The notes: generated by a model not told the origin, from the sequence alone. DNA of 64,000 bases from Microbacterium sp. STN6 (GCF_026410545.1 NZ_JAPMIT010000002.1:310001-374000), one strand, 5' to 3'; counted from the stretch's first letter, positions 1 through 8,625 are shown. Made by a program: numbers and translations.

Positions 1-119
1 CCGAGGAACACGGCAGTGCCGGCGAAGACGAGGCCCCAGACCGCGAGGTAGAAGACGACGGCGCCTGCGCCGGCGAGCACGTCGCCGAGTTGGCCGTCGA
101 GGGCGGCGGTGTGCAGCAT
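1..119 (-). CDS. DedA-like membrane protein, N-terminal part (truncated by window edge)
   Basis: Only the first 39 codons are in the window; the gene runs off the left edge. The start ATG at 119 follows a good ribosome binding site (AGAAGGAACGG). The peptide begins MLHTAALDGQLGDVLAGAG and continues into a hydrophobic stretch (FYLAVWGLVFAGTAVFLG), which resembles the N-terminus of DedA-family membrane proteins, thought to work in envelope lipid or proton homeostasis. The family call rests on this short piece and is tentative. An iron-box-like operator lies 40 bp upstream. Confidence 0.55.
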   Translation of the reverse strand, partial: MLHTAALDGQLGDVLAGAGAVVFYLAVWGLVFAGTAVFL

Positions 120-158
120 CCGTTCCTTCTCTGCTTCGTGCGCCCGGGAGTGCGCGAC

Positions 159-177
159 TTAGGTAACCCTAACCGAG
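159..177 (-). promoter_or_regulatory. IdeR/DtxR-like iron box
   Basis: The site TTAGGTAACCCTAACCGAG agrees at 16 of 19 positions with the degenerate IdeR/DtxR consensus TWAGGTWAGSCTWACCTWA, counted by eye. It sits 40 bp upstream of the only start codon facing it, the DedA-like gene at 119. The remaining part of 120-383 shows no gene. Confidence 0.55.
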
Positions 178-383
178 AATGCGGTCGCCGCGCCATCATG
201 GATCTCCGGCGCGTGAATGTGTGGGCGCCGGGGCGTGCGAGAGAGTGGGGGGTTGCGGATCTGCGAGCGCTGCCAGCGCGGAGTGGGCGGGGTCGGGCTG
301 TTTTGCGGGTGCTCGGCGCCTACACCCACGATTTGGCCGGAATCGTTCGTTGATGGGCAGGGTGGCCGCTACGGAGCGGGCGC

Positions 384-1532
384 TCACATGAGGCCGGTGG
401 CGAACTGGAGGCCGAGGCTCGTGAGCGAGACGAGCAGCCACAGGCAGCCGCCGAGGATCAGCGGTCGCGCGCCCGCCCGGCGGAAGCCCGCGATGTCGGT
501 CGACAGGCCGATGGCCGACAGCGCCATGGTGATGAGGAACACGGATGCCTGGCTCAGCGCCGGGTGTGCGGCAGCGGGGATCACACCGAGCGAGTTCACG
601 GCGGCGATGACCACGAACCCGATGAGGAACCAGGGGACGAGGCGGAACACGTGCACGCGAGGCCGGCGGCGGGCTTCGGGGTCGAGGGCGGCGGCGCCGG
701 GTGCGGCAGCGCGCGACGTGGCGGTACCGAGTGCGGCCTCGGTACCGGGTGCGGCTTCGGTGTGGGGTGCGGCCTCGGTGCCGGGTGCGGCAGCGGCATC
801 CGCTGTCTCGATCATGGCGAGGCGTCGCTCCCGCCGCCCGACCAGCGCAGCAAGCCCCAGGCTGATGGGGATGATCATGAGCGTACGCACGAGCTTGACC
901 ACGACGGCGTAGTTGGCGGCCTCGCTGCCGTACGTCGTCGCGGCGGCCACCACCGAGGAGGTGTCGTTGATGGCGGTGCCGGCGAAGAGCCCGAAGGCGT
1001 GCTGGCTGAGCCCGAGCAGGTGCCCGATGAACGGGAACAGCAGCACCGCCGCCACATTGAACAGGAAGATCGTCGAGACGGCGTAGGCGACCTCAGCGCC
1101 GACCGCGCCGATCACAGGAGTGACCGCGGCAATAGCGGATGCTCCGCAGATTCCCGTGCCGACCCCCACGAGGGTGCGCAGGTTGCCCACCACTCCGAGC
1201 CACCGTCCGATGAGCCAGGCGCCGACGAGGCATACCACGAGCGTGCCGAGCATGACGGGCAGCGATTCGACGCCGGCGCGGGCGATCTCGGCGAGCGAGA
1301 GCTGCGAGCCGAGCACGACCACCGAGAGCTGCAGCACGAACTTGCTCGCGGTCTTGACGCCGGGGGAGAGCACCGGGCCCGGCTTAAGGAACAGGCCGAG
1401 CACGACGCCGATGACGATGCCGGAGACGGGCCCGCCGATGAGCGGGATGAGGTGGCCGATCACGGTGGCGACGACCGCGATGGCGGCGGCGAGGGCGAGT
1501 CCGGGCAGGCGGATTCGGAGGGCAGAGGGCAT
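384..1532 (-). CDS. YeiH/UPF0324-family putative sulfate exporter-type transporter
   Basis: Polytopic membrane protein of about 382 residues in the YeiH (UPF0324) family, annotated elsewhere as putative sulfate exporters; the substrate is not proven. The family signature GTGICGASAIAA and the segment GTAINDTSSVVAAA are present, with about ten hydrophobic segments. I chose ATG 1532 because GAGAAGA lies 9 nt upstream; ATG 1541 is in frame but the same site would be too close. An Ala/Pro/Glu/Thr repeat made of four 6-residue units interrupts a cytosolic-type loop near residue 250. It is divergent from a LysR regulator at 1677, the usual arrangement for yeiH genes and their activator. Confidence 0.85.
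   Translation of the reverse strand: MPSALRIRLPGLALAAAIAVVATVIGHLIPLIGGPVSGIVIGVVLGLFLKPGPVLSPGVKTASKFVLQLSVVVLGSQLSLAEIARAGVESLPVMLGTLVVCLVGAWLIGRWLGVVGNLRTLVGVGTGICGASAIAAVTPVIGAVGAEVAYAVSTIFLFNVAAVLLFPFIGHLLGLSQHAFGLFAGTAINDTSSVVAAATTYGSEAANYAVVVKLVRTLMIIPISLGLAALVGRRERRLAMIETADAAAAPGTEAAPHTEAAPGTEAALGTATSRAAAPGAAALDPEARRRPRVHVFRLVPWFLIGFVVIAAVNSLGVIPAAAHPALSQASVFLITMALSAIGLSTDIAGFRRAGARPLILGGCLWLLVSLTSLGLQFATGLM
723..794. repeat. 18-bp tandem repeat, four units, inside the yeiH-like gene
   Basis: Four consecutive 18-bp units at 723-740, 741-758, 759-776 and 777-794 differ by a few bases each. They keep the reading frame and encode a run of six-residue units of the type TEAAPG / TEAAPH / TEAALG on the minus strand. 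The repeat lies in a hydrophilic loop. Confidence 0.85.
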
Positions 1533-1676
1533 GACAGACATTCTTCTCGCCGCGCGCCGGCCTGCGGTACCCGGCGCGATGTTGGGAGGCCACAAGCGCG
1601 GCTTGTATCCTCGAAGGGTGATTTCTCGCCGTGAGTGCCGTCGCGCACCTCGCCCCATGCGTCATCGAGGCCGCGC

Positions 1677-2600
1677 GTGCTGAGCACCCGCATGCCCGAC
1701 CTGTACGCGCTGCAAATGCTGAGCGCAGTGCACCGGCTGGGCAGCCTCTCGGCTGCCGCGCGCGAGCTCGGCGTCTCCCAGCAGGCGGTCTCCGCACGCA
1801 TGCGCGCGCTCGAGGGGCTGGCCGGCGTCGACCTGCTGACGCGCTCGCCGCGCGGCGCCCGCCTCACCGCCACCGGCGCACTCGTGGCCGACTGGGCGAA
1901 CGATCTACTCGCCGCGGCCGAGCGCCTCGACGCCGGCGTTGCCTCGCTTCGCACCGACACCGCGCGCCGCCTGCGCGTCGTCGCCAGCCAGACTGTCGCC
2001 GAGCACCTGCTCCCACCGTGGCTCGTGACGCTGCGCCGCGACGAAGAGGGTGTCGGCCGTGCCCCGACCGCCGTCGAACTGAGCGTCGCCAACAGCGCCG
2101 ACGCATCCGAGCGGGTGCGCAGCGGCGCCGCCGACCTCGGCTTCATCGAGAGCCCGAACCTGCCGGGCGACCTCGCGCAGCGGGTGGTCGGCCGCGACGA
2201 ACTGGCGGTGGTCGTGGCTCCCGGCCATCCGTGGGCCTCGCGCTCGGTACCGTTGACGCCACGCGAGCTGGCCGCGACCCCGCTCGTGACGCGCGAGGTC
2301 GGCAGCGGAACACGTGACGCGCTCGAGGGCGAGCTTGCGCGCATCGTGCCGGATGCTCCTGCCGCAGCCCCCGCGGTCGAGCTCGCGACGAGCGCGGCGG
2401 TGCGTTCCGCGATCGCGGGCGGCATCGCGCCGGGAGCGCTCAGCGCGCTCGCGGTGCGCGACGATGTGCAACTCGGCCGGCTCGTGCGCGTGGCGGTGGA
2501 GGGGCTGGTGCTCGACCGCCCGATCACCGCCATCTGGCGCCGGGCGAGGCCTCCGGTCGCGGCGGCGCGGGAACTGCTCGCCATCGCCTCCTGTGGATAA
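1677..2600 (+). CDS. LysR-family transcriptional regulator
   Basis: LysR-type regulator of about 307 residues. The N-terminal winged helix-turn-helix is clear (LSAAARELGVSQQAVSARMRAL), followed by a periplasmic-binding-fold effector domain. GTG 1677 has GAGG 6 nt upstream; ATG 1692 (MPDLYALQM) is the alternative. Its start faces the YeiH-like transporter with about 145 bp between them, so it probably controls that gene, as YeiE-type regulators do. The effector cannot be read from sequence. It ends 39 bp before tadA, which is on the same strand but functionally unrelated. Confidence 0.85.
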   Translation: MLSTRMPDLYALQMLSAVHRLGSLSAAARELGVSQQAVSARMRALEGLAGVDLLTRSPRGARLTATGALVADWANDLLAAAERLDAGVASLRTDTARRLRVVASQTVAEHLLPPWLVTLRRDEEGVGRAPTAVELSVANSADASERVRSGAADLGFIESPNLPGDLAQRVVGRDELAVVVAPGHPWASRSVPLTPRELAATPLVTREVGSGTRDALEGELARIVPDAPAAAPAVELATSAAVRSAIAGGIAPGALSALAVRDDVQLGRLVRVAVEGLVLDRPITAIWRRARPPVAAARELLAIASCG

Positions 2601-2639
2601 CTTGCGCGCGGCATCCGCGTTTTCCTCCATCATGCTGGG

Positions 2640-3872
2640 GTGACCGACGCCGTACGACTCATCACCGACCGCGTGCGCTCCCGGGTGCGCGGCGATGGGG
2701 TCGACGGGGCGGATGCAGGGCTGCGCGCGGGCGATTACGTGCGTGACGAGTTGCGCCGCTACAGTGAGCGCGCCCTGGCGGGCACCCTGCCGCCCATCGA
2801 CGACGAGGAGCAGGCGGCGCGCGACATCGTGGCGTCACTCACCGGCTTCGGCGCGCTCCAGCAGTACCTCGACGACCCGGACGTCGAGGAGATCTGGATC
2901 AACGCGCCGAGCCGGGTCTTCATCGCGAAGGCCGGTATCTCTGAGCTGACGCCCACCGTGCTCACCGACGCCGAAGTGCGCGACCTCGTCGAGCGCATGC
3001 TGCAGTCCTCGGGCCGCCGGGTCGACCTGTCTTCGCCGTTCGTGGATGCCTCGCTTCCCGACGGCTCGCGGCTGCACGTGGTCATTCCCGACATCACGCA
3101 GCGGCACTGGTCGGTGAACATCCGCAAGTTCACGCGGCGCATCCGTGAACTGAACCAGCTCGTGGCGCTCGGCTCCATGCCGCAGCAGGCCGCCGAGTTC
3201 CTACGCATGTCCGTTCTTGCCGGGCAGAACATCCTCGTCTCCGGCGCCACGCAGAGCGGCAAGACCACCATGCTGAACGCCCTGCTCGCGTCAGCGCGAC
3301 CGCGTGACCGCATCGTCACCGTCGAGGAGACCTTCGAGCTCGACATCGCCGCGCCCGACGTCGTTGCCATGCAGTGCCGCCAACCCAGCCTCGAGGGCAC
3401 GGGCGAGATCACGCTGCGGCGCCTCATCAAAGAGGCCATGCGGATGCGCCCCGACCGGCTCGTGGTCGGCGAGGTGCGCGAGGCCGAGAGCCTCGACCTG
3501 CTTATCGCGCTCAACGCCGGTCTGCCCGGCATGTGCAGCATCCACGCGAACACCGCACGTGACGCCCTCGCCAAGCTCGCGACGTTGCCGCTGCTCGCCG
3601 GGCGCAACATCGATTCGGCCTTCGTCGTGCCCACGGTCGCCGGCTGCATCGACATCGTCGTGCACTGCGAGATGGACCGCCGCGGCACCCGGCGCATCGC
3701 CGAGATTCTCGCGCCGAGCGGCAACGTCTCCGGGCAGGTGATCGAGGCGAGCCCGATCTTCGTCACTCGTGACGGCGTGCTTCGGGCCACGGGAAGCCAC
3801 CCGACGAAGACGGCCAAGTTCGCGGCCGCCGGGCTCGACCCGGCCATCGTGCTGCGACAGGAGCGCGCATGA
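2640..3872 (+). CDS. tadA: Tad/Flp pilus assembly ATPase TadA (CpaF family)
   Basis: Cytoplasmic secretion ATPase of 410 residues that powers Tad/Flp pilus assembly. Walker A is GATQSGKTT at residues 202-210, where a Gly is more usual at the Gln. The Walker B region is RLVVGEVR (273-280), and the His-box-like SIHANT at 300-305 is typical of the CpaF/TadA group. The start is GTG. It overlaps tadB by 4 nt (ATGA), so the two are translationally coupled. It heads a seven-gene pilus operon reaching 7178. No TadZ/CpaE-like gene precedes it and no prepilin peptidase gene is in the window. Confidence 0.92.
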   Translation: MTDAVRLITDRVRSRVRGDGVDGADAGLRAGDYVRDELRRYSERALAGTLPPIDDEEQAARDIVASLTGFGALQQYLDDPDVEEIWINAPSRVFIAKAGISELTPTVLTDAEVRDLVERMLQSSGRRVDLSSPFVDASLPDGSRLHVVIPDITQRHWSVNIRKFTRRIRELNQLVALGSMPQQAAEFLRMSVLAGQNILVSGATQSGKTTMLNALLASARPRDRIVTVEETFELDIAAPDVVAMQCRQPSLEGTGEITLRRLIKEAMRMRPDRLVVGEVREAESLDLLIALNAGLPGMCSIHANTARDALAKLATLPLLAGRNIDSAFVVPTVAGCIDIVVHCEMDRRGTRRIAEILAPSGNVSGQVIEASPIFVTRDGVLRATGSHPTKTAKFAAAGLDPAIVLRQERA

Positions 3873-4738
3873 GCCTCATCCTGGCCTGCCTGTGCGCGGC
3901 GGGCGTTCTGCTCGCTGTTTCGCCTCTGCTGTGGCCGACCTCCGGGCGCGCGCCGCGTGCTGCGCGGGGCGGTGGCGCGCTCGACGGCCTGCGCCTGCGC
4001 CTCGCCCTCGCCGGCATGCCCGGTGTTCCCGTCTCCGCGTTCATCGCGGTCTCGGGCATCGTTGGTCTCACGTTCGGTGCGCTCGCGCAGGCCGCGCTCG
4101 GCGTCGTGGCGCTCGCGGCCGCTGTCACCGTTGTCGGCGCGGTGCTGCCGACCCTCGTCGTGAGCATGCGGGCTTCAGCCCGGCGGCGGGCGAACAGGGC
4201 CGTGTGGCCGGATGCCGTGGACCAGCTGGTCGCCTCGGTGCGCTCCGGTCTCGCGCTTCCCGACAGCCTGGCCACCCTCGCGCACGTTGGTCCGCCGGCC
4301 ACACGGCCCGCGTTCACCGCCTTCGAACGCGACTACCGGGTCACCGGTAACTTCCAGCGCAGTGTCGACACCGTGAAGGAGCGCCTTGCCGACCCGGTTG
4401 CGGATCGCATCCTTGAGACTCTGCGAATGGCGAGGGAGGTGGGCGGAACCGACCTGACCAGGGTGCTGCGTGCACTGGCAGCGTCGCTGCGTGAGGAGTC
4501 CGCCATCCGCTCGGAGGTCGCGGCGCGGCAGTCGTGGGTGACGAACGCGGCCAGGCTGGGCGTCGCCGCACCCTGGCTCGTGCTGTTGCTGCTCGCCACC
4601 CGCCCCGAAGCCGCCCAGGCCTACAACTCGCCGACCGGCGTGACGGTGGTCGTGGCCGGGCTCGTCGTCTCGGTCATCGCGTACCGCCTCATTCGTCGCC
4701 TCGGTCGGCTGCCCGAAGAGAAGCGCTGGTTCCGATGA
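3869..4738 (+). CDS. tadB: Tad pilus inner-membrane platform protein TadB
   Basis: Type II secretion F-domain protein of 289 residues, one of the two platform proteins that dock the TadA ATPase. It has N-terminal hydrophobic segments (residues about 1-20 and 45-95), a soluble helical T2SSF domain (about 110-230, with VDQLVASVRSGLALPDSL) and C-terminal membrane segments. It overlaps tadA at its start and tadC at its end by 4 nt each, the tight coupling expected for proteins made in fixed ratio. Confidence 0.88.
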   Translation: MSLILACLCAAGVLLAVSPLLWPTSGRAPRAARGGGALDGLRLRLALAGMPGVPVSAFIAVSGIVGLTFGALAQAALGVVALAAAVTVVGAVLPTLVVSMRASARRRANRAVWPDAVDQLVASVRSGLALPDSLATLAHVGPPATRPAFTAFERDYRVTGNFQRSVDTVKERLADPVADRILETLRMAREVGGTDLTRVLRALAASLREESAIRSEVAARQSWVTNAARLGVAAPWLVLLLLATRPEAAQAYNSPTGVTVVVAGLVVSVIAYRLIRRLGRLPEEKRWFR

Positions 4739-5673
4739 GCCAGGCCGAGGCGTGGGGAGTGGTCTGCGGGCTCGCGATGGGGCTGGGCCTGTGGGCCGTC
4801 GTCGGCGCGCTGCCTCGCTTCAGCCGGCCGCGCCTTGCCGACAGGGTCGCGCCGTACATCGTCGACGTCTCCGACGCGGCAGTTGCCCGCCTCGCCCGGA
4901 CTCGGGCTGAACCGTTGCCGGTGATCGGCGGCCTGCTCGGGCCGTTGGCGACGACGCTTCGACGGGCGGTCTCCGACCTCGTCGGGGGCAACGAATCCAT
5001 TCAGCGGCGCCTGAGGCAGGCGGGTCTTGAGCGCACGGTAGACCAGTTCCGGGGCCGTCAACTGCTGTGGGCGGTCGGCGGGCTGGGTGCCGGGATCCTC
5101 GCCGTCGTCGCGGTCGGCGCGGTGCGGGTGCTGCCGCCTCTTGTGCAGGTCGCCGTGCCGCTCGTCGCTGCCCTCTGCGCGTTCATTCTGGCCGACTGGC
5201 TGCTGAAGCGAGCAGCGGTTCGCCGGGTGGCGCGCCTCGCTGAGGAGTTCCCGACGGTGGTCGAGTTCCTGTCGCTGTGCCTGGCGGCGGGTGAGGGCAT
5301 TCTCGACGCCGTAGCACGGGTGAGCCGGGCGAGCTCGGGCGAGCTGACTCGCGAGCTCGGCGCCGTGGTCCGCGAGGTGCGAACCGGCGTTCCGCTCGCC
5401 AACGCGCTGCGCTCGCTGGCCGACCGTGCCGGGCTGCCCATGCTGACCCGATTCGTCGAGGCCGTCGTCGCCGCACTCGATCACGGGTCCCCGCTCGCCG
5501 AGGTGCTGCGTGCGCAGGCTCAGGATTCGCGGGAGGACGCGAAGAGGCAGCTTCTCGAGCTCGCTGGCCGCAAGGAGGTCGCCATGATGGTGCCTCTCGT
5601 GTTCCTGATCCTCCCGGTGACCGTGCTCTTTGCCATCTACCCCGGCATCTTCGTTCTGCAGTCGGGGCTGTGA
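4735..5673 (+). CDS. tadC: Tad pilus inner-membrane platform protein TadC
   Basis: Second T2SSF-domain platform protein, 312 residues. The start ATG overlaps the tadB stop (ATGA). The F domain is visible around EFPTVVEFLSLCLAAGEGILDAV and GSPLAEVLRAQAQDSREDAKR, with two C-terminal membrane segments (MMVPLVFLILPVTVLFAI). It is paired with TadB in all Tad systems. A longer in-frame extension upstream to 4534 is ruled out because it lies within tadB. Confidence 0.88.
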   Translation: MSQAEAWGVVCGLAMGLGLWAVVGALPRFSRPRLADRVAPYIVDVSDAAVARLARTRAEPLPVIGGLLGPLATTLRRAVSDLVGGNESIQRRLRQAGLERTVDQFRGRQLLWAVGGLGAGILAVVAVGAVRVLPPLVQVAVPLVAALCAFILADWLLKRAAVRRVARLAEEFPTVVEFLSLCLAAGEGILDAVARVSRASSGELTRELGAVVREVRTGVPLANALRSLADRAGLPMLTRFVEAVVAALDHGSPLAEVLRAQAQDSREDAKRQLLELAGRKEVAMMVPLVFLILPVTVLFAIYPGIFVLQSGL

Positions 5674-5718
5674 CCCCGCCACGCACTCATCACTGTCCAC
5701 AACGCAAAGGAGAAACAC

Positions 5719-5886
5719 ATGCTCGTACGGATGCGTCGCGCCCTGCGCGACGAGCGCGGTGACGTTCCCGGCTGGGTGCTGATCACTCTCATGACCGCGG
5801 GACTCGTGATCATCATCTGGGGCCTCGCCGGGCCCGCGCTCAGCCAGGTCTTCCAGCAGGCCATCGACCGCGTCATTGCGTTCTGA
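5719..5886 (+). CDS. small Flp-like pilus peptide (55 aa)
   Basis: Short gene behind a strong ribosome binding site (AAAGGAGAAACAC before ATG). The product starts MLVRMRRALRDERGDVPG and continues as one membrane helix (WVLITLMTAGLVIIIWG) with a short amphipathic tail ending FQQAIDRVIAF. The charged leader, a Gly before the hydrophobic helix, and its place between tadC and the TadE-like genes are those of a Flp-type pilin or minor pilin. The canonical Flp residues (Glu-Tyr after the cleavage site) are missing, so it may be a divergent structural pilin or an accessory peptide. Confidence 0.8.
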   Translation: MLVRMRRALRDERGDVPGWVLITLMTAGLVIIIWGLAGPALSQVFQQAIDRVIAF

Positions 5887-5891
5887 CCCGG

Positions 5892-6317
5892 GTGGTGCCA
5901 GAGGTGAGGGCGCTGTGGCGCCATCTTCGTCAACAGAACGGCTCGGCGCCGGCCGAGTTCGTCATGGTCGGCGCGCTCCTCACCGTTCTCACTCTCTCTG
6001 TGCTGCAGCTCGCGCTTGCCCTGCACGTGCGAAACACCGTGCTTGACGCCGCGGCGGAGGGCGCGCGGTACGCCGCGCTTGCCGACAACTCACTCGAGGA
6101 GGGCCGAGAACGCACAGCCGACCTCATCAGCACCGCGCTCAGCCCGGCATATGCCGGCGACATCCGCGCCTCCACGGGTTCCTATCTGGGGCAGAGCGCC
6201 ATTGAGATCACGGTGCGGGCGCCCCTGCCTCTCATCGGTTTGCTCGGAATCAGCGATGGTTTGGAGGTGACCGGGCATGCGGCACGAGAGACGCTGGGCG
6301 AGGTGGCGGGCGGATGA
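5892..6317 (+). CDS. TadE-like minor pilin
   Basis: TadE-family pseudopilin of about 141 residues. A short basic leader precedes NGSAPAEFVMVGALLTVLTL, matching a prepilin-type processing site (Gly before a Ser/Ala, Glu at about +5) and a single N-terminal membrane helix. The conserved RNTVLDAAAEGARYAA follows. The start is uncertain: GTG at 5892, 5895 and 5904 are all in frame. The end overlaps the next gene by 41 nt. It probably acts as a pilus tip or assembly component in the envelope. Confidence 0.8.
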   Translation: MVPEVRALWRHLRQQNGSAPAEFVMVGALLTVLTLSVLQLALALHVRNTVLDAAAEGARYAALADNSLEEGRERTADLISTALSPAYAGDIRASTGSYLGQSAIEITVRAPLPLIGLLGISDGLEVTGHAARETLGEVAGG

Positions 6318-6738
6318 CGGCTCCGCCTCGCTCGAGTTCATCTCACTCGGGGTTCTCCTGCTCGTGCCGATGGTCTACCTGGTTCTGGCCATCGCCGCGG
6401 TCCAGGCCGGCGCCCTCGCCGTGGAGGGTGCCGCACGACAGGCAGCGCGCGTGTATGTGCAGGCTCCGACGCAGGCCGACGCCGAGCAGCGTGCGGCCCG
6501 AGCGATCGAGTTCGCCCTCGCCGACTACGGCCTGGACGAGTCGGCCGCTCGCGTCGACATCCGCTGTTCGCCTGACCCTGCCCGGTGCCTCGAGCGCAAT
6601 GCGACCGTGACGGTCACCGTGCGCGCCCGGGTGGCCCTCCCACTCGTTCCTGCCGTGCTCGATCTGGACACGGCCGCAAGCGTGCCGGTCGAGGCGACGG
6701 CCGCCGAACGCGTCTCTCGCTTCCGGGTCGCTCCATGA
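6277..6738 (+). CDS. TadE/TadF-like pilus assembly protein
   Basis: Second TadE-like protein, 153 residues. The leader MRHERRWARWRADDGSASLE has the Gly/Ser-Ala-Ser-Leu-Glu prepilin processing pattern, followed by a hydrophobic helix (FISLGVLLLVPMVYLVLAI) and the helix AGALAVEGAARQAARVY that is typical of these proteins. GGAGG lies 9 nt before the ATG, inside the upstream gene. Two cysteines (IRCSPDPARC) could form a disulfide outside the membrane. Its stop overlaps the next start (ATGA). Confidence 0.78.
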   Translation: MRHERRWARWRADDGSASLEFISLGVLLLVPMVYLVLAIAAVQAGALAVEGAARQAARVYVQAPTQADAEQRAARAIEFALADYGLDESAARVDIRCSPDPARCLERNATVTVTVRARVALPLVPAVLDLDTAASVPVEATAAERVSRFRVAP

Positions 6739-7178
6739 GAATGCGACGACGATGGGCGGATGACGAGGGCTCGACCATGCCCCTGATCATCTTCTTCGCC
6801 GCGCTCTGCCTCGTGGTGATCCTGCTCGTCACGGCCGCCACGTCGCTGTACCTCGAGCGCAAGCGGCTTTACACCCTCGCGGATGGTGCGGCGCTCGCCG
6901 CAGCGGAGTCCTTCGACCTTTCCGACGTCACGGTGACGGATGCGCGCCTGCACGCCGAGCTCACCGACGACGGCGTGCGCGACGCCGTCCGCGCCTACCT
7001 GCACGACAACCCCATCGGCCACTTCGACGATCTGGCCGTGGCCGGCGCGGGAACCGACGACGGCCAGAGCGCGAGCGTCACGCTCGGCGCCTCCTGGAAG
7101 CCGCCGGTCGTCTCACTGCTCGTACCAGACGGCATTCGCCTCGAGGTGACCTCACGCGCGAGATCGGTCTTCTGGTGA
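6735..7178 (+). CDS. TadG-like pilus assembly protein
   Basis: Last gene of the Tad operon, 147 residues. The N-terminus ADDEGSTMPLIIFFAALCL and the following YLERKRLYTLADGAALAAA match the TadG N-terminal domain found in envelope proteins of Tad systems; the long VWA domain of full TadG is absent. ATG 6735 overlaps the upstream stop (ATGA). The product has one membrane helix and an extracellular C-terminus. Transcription probably ends in 7179-7227, facing the convergent MFS gene. Confidence 0.75.
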   Translation: MRMRRRWADDEGSTMPLIIFFAALCLVVILLVTAATSLYLERKRLYTLADGAALAAAESFDLSDVTVTDARLHAELTDDGVRDAVRAYLHDNPIGHFDDLAVAGAGTDDGQSASVTLGASWKPPVVSLLVPDGIRLEVTSRARSVFW

Positions 7179-7227
7179 GCGTGAGTTGCTTCAGGCAAAC
7201 GTGGCTGGCTCGGCGCGGCACAGATCG

Positions 7228-8475
7228 TTAGCGCCGGCTCGGGATATACCGCGGGATCCAGCGCACGAGCAGGCCCGCGCCGATGAGGCCGAGCACGCCC
7301 ATGCCGACCGAGGCGAAGCCCAGCGAGAGAACCGCCGTGACACCCGAGACCGCCAGCGGTGCGGCGGCCTGACCGGCATCGCCGGTGAATCGCCAGGCCC
7401 CGAGGAACGGCGCGGGGGAACCAGGCGGTGCCAGGTCCGCGCCCAGGGTCATGAGGATGCCGCTGCCGATTCCGTTCGCCACCGACATCGCGACCGCCAC
7501 CGCGATGAAGAACGGCTCGGTCGTGACGAACGCGAGCGCGATGTGCGCGAGGCCGAGGCCGATCATCGACGGGATGGCCGACCACATGCGGCCGTAGCGG
7601 TCCATGATCTGGCCCGAGACGTAGAAGAGGGCGAAGTCCACCGCGCCCGCAATGCCGATGATGAAGGCGGTGTTCGCGTCGCTGAGGCCGATCGCGACGG
7701 CATACAACGGCAGGATCACGGTACGAGACGACCGCAGCCCGCCGATCAGCGCGGCACCGACGCCCATGCGGCTGAGCACCTCGCGGTGGGCCACGATCGT
7801 GCGGAACAGGCCGTCGGTGCGCTGCTTCGCCTCGAGTCTGCCGACATCCGCTGGCTGGGTTCTTTGCCCCGCTACGCTCGCGCGCTGCCTCGCGACCGTT
7901 GCGCTCGGGTCGGGCACGATGATGAGCACCACGGCTGCAAGCACGCACGCCGCGATGTGCACCCAGAACACGGCATGCGTGTCGCCGAAGAGAGAGATGA
8001 CCCCCGCGCTGATGAACGGGCCGACGAACCAGCCGCCGCGGAACACCCCGCCGAGCGTGCTCAGCGCCCGCGCCCGGTACTTCAGCGGCACGTAGCCGGT
8101 CATGAACGCGTGCCGGGCGAGCGCGAAGACCGCCGTGGCGATGCCGATCAGGAACACGCCGATCGTGAGCGCCCACGTCGTCGGCGACGCGACGCAGATG
8201 CCCAGGCCGATGATGCACAGGAACGACGCCCAGATCATGGCGTTGCGCTCGCCGACCCGCGCGACGACCCAGCCGCTCGGAATGTCGCCGAGCAGCTCGC
8301 CGACCATGATCATGCCGCCGATGAATCCGGCAAGCGCCAGGCCCGCCCCGAGATTACTCGCGACGATCGGGATGATGGGAATGATCGCGCCCTCGCCGAT
8401 GGAGAAGATGAGCGTCGGCACGAACGCGGCAAGGGCAACGGCGCGGATGCTGAAGGGTTGCTCTTCGCTCGACAT
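7228..8475 (-). CDS. MFS transporter
   Basis: Major facilitator superfamily protein of 415 residues with about 12 membrane segments. The start ATG at 8475 has GGAGG upstream. The loop between segments 2 and 3 reads GDIPSGWVVARVGERNAM, close to the MFS motif A (GxLaDrxGrr). A central cytosolic loop (about 195-235) separates the two halves. The substrate is unknown; drug or metabolite efflux is the usual guess. It faces the Tad operon convergently and is divergent from prfB across a repeat-rich intergenic stretch. Confidence 0.82.
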   Translation of the reverse strand: MSSEEQPFSIRAVALAAFVPTLIFSIGEGAIIPIIPIVASNLGAGLALAGFIGGMIMVGELLGDIPSGWVVARVGERNAMIWASFLCIIGLGICVASPTTWALTIGVFLIGIATAVFALARHAFMTGYVPLKYRARALSTLGGVFRGGWFVGPFISAGVISLFGDTHAVFWVHIAACVLAAVVLIIVPDPSATVARQRASVAGQRTQPADVGRLEAKQRTDGLFRTIVAHREVLSRMGVGAALIGGLRSSRTVILPLYAVAIGLSDANTAFIIGIAGAVDFALFYVSGQIMDRYGRMWSAIPSMIGLGLAHIALAFVTTEPFFIAVAVAMSVANGIGSGILMTLGADLAPPGSPAPFLGAWRFTGDAGQAAAPLAVSGVTAVLSLGFASVGMGVLGLIGAGLLVRWIPRYIPSRR

Positions 8476-8498
8476 GGCGACCTCCAGCCTAAGCGACC

Positions 8499-8590
8499 CG
8501 GGGGTTTCGAGACGCCGGCTTCGCCGGCTCCGGGGGTTTCGAGACGCCGGCTTCGCCGGCTCCTCAACCCGCCGGCTTCGCCGGCTCCGG
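8499..8590. repeat. intergenic palindromic repeat, three GCCGGC hairpins
   Basis: Three copies of GCCGGCTTCGCCGGC lie here, each a hairpin because GCCGGC is self-complementary. Two are preceded by GGGGGTTTCGAGAC and the last two are linked by TCCTCAACCC. With GGTTTCGAGA at one end and TCCTCAACC at the other, this is the inverted form of the element seen at 13.1 kb. It lies between the divergent starts of the MFS gene and prfB, so it is not a terminator for either. Confidence 0.8.
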
Positions 8591-8625
8591 GGCCCTCCGG
8601 CTGATGCCAGCTCCGCGGCGCCCGG

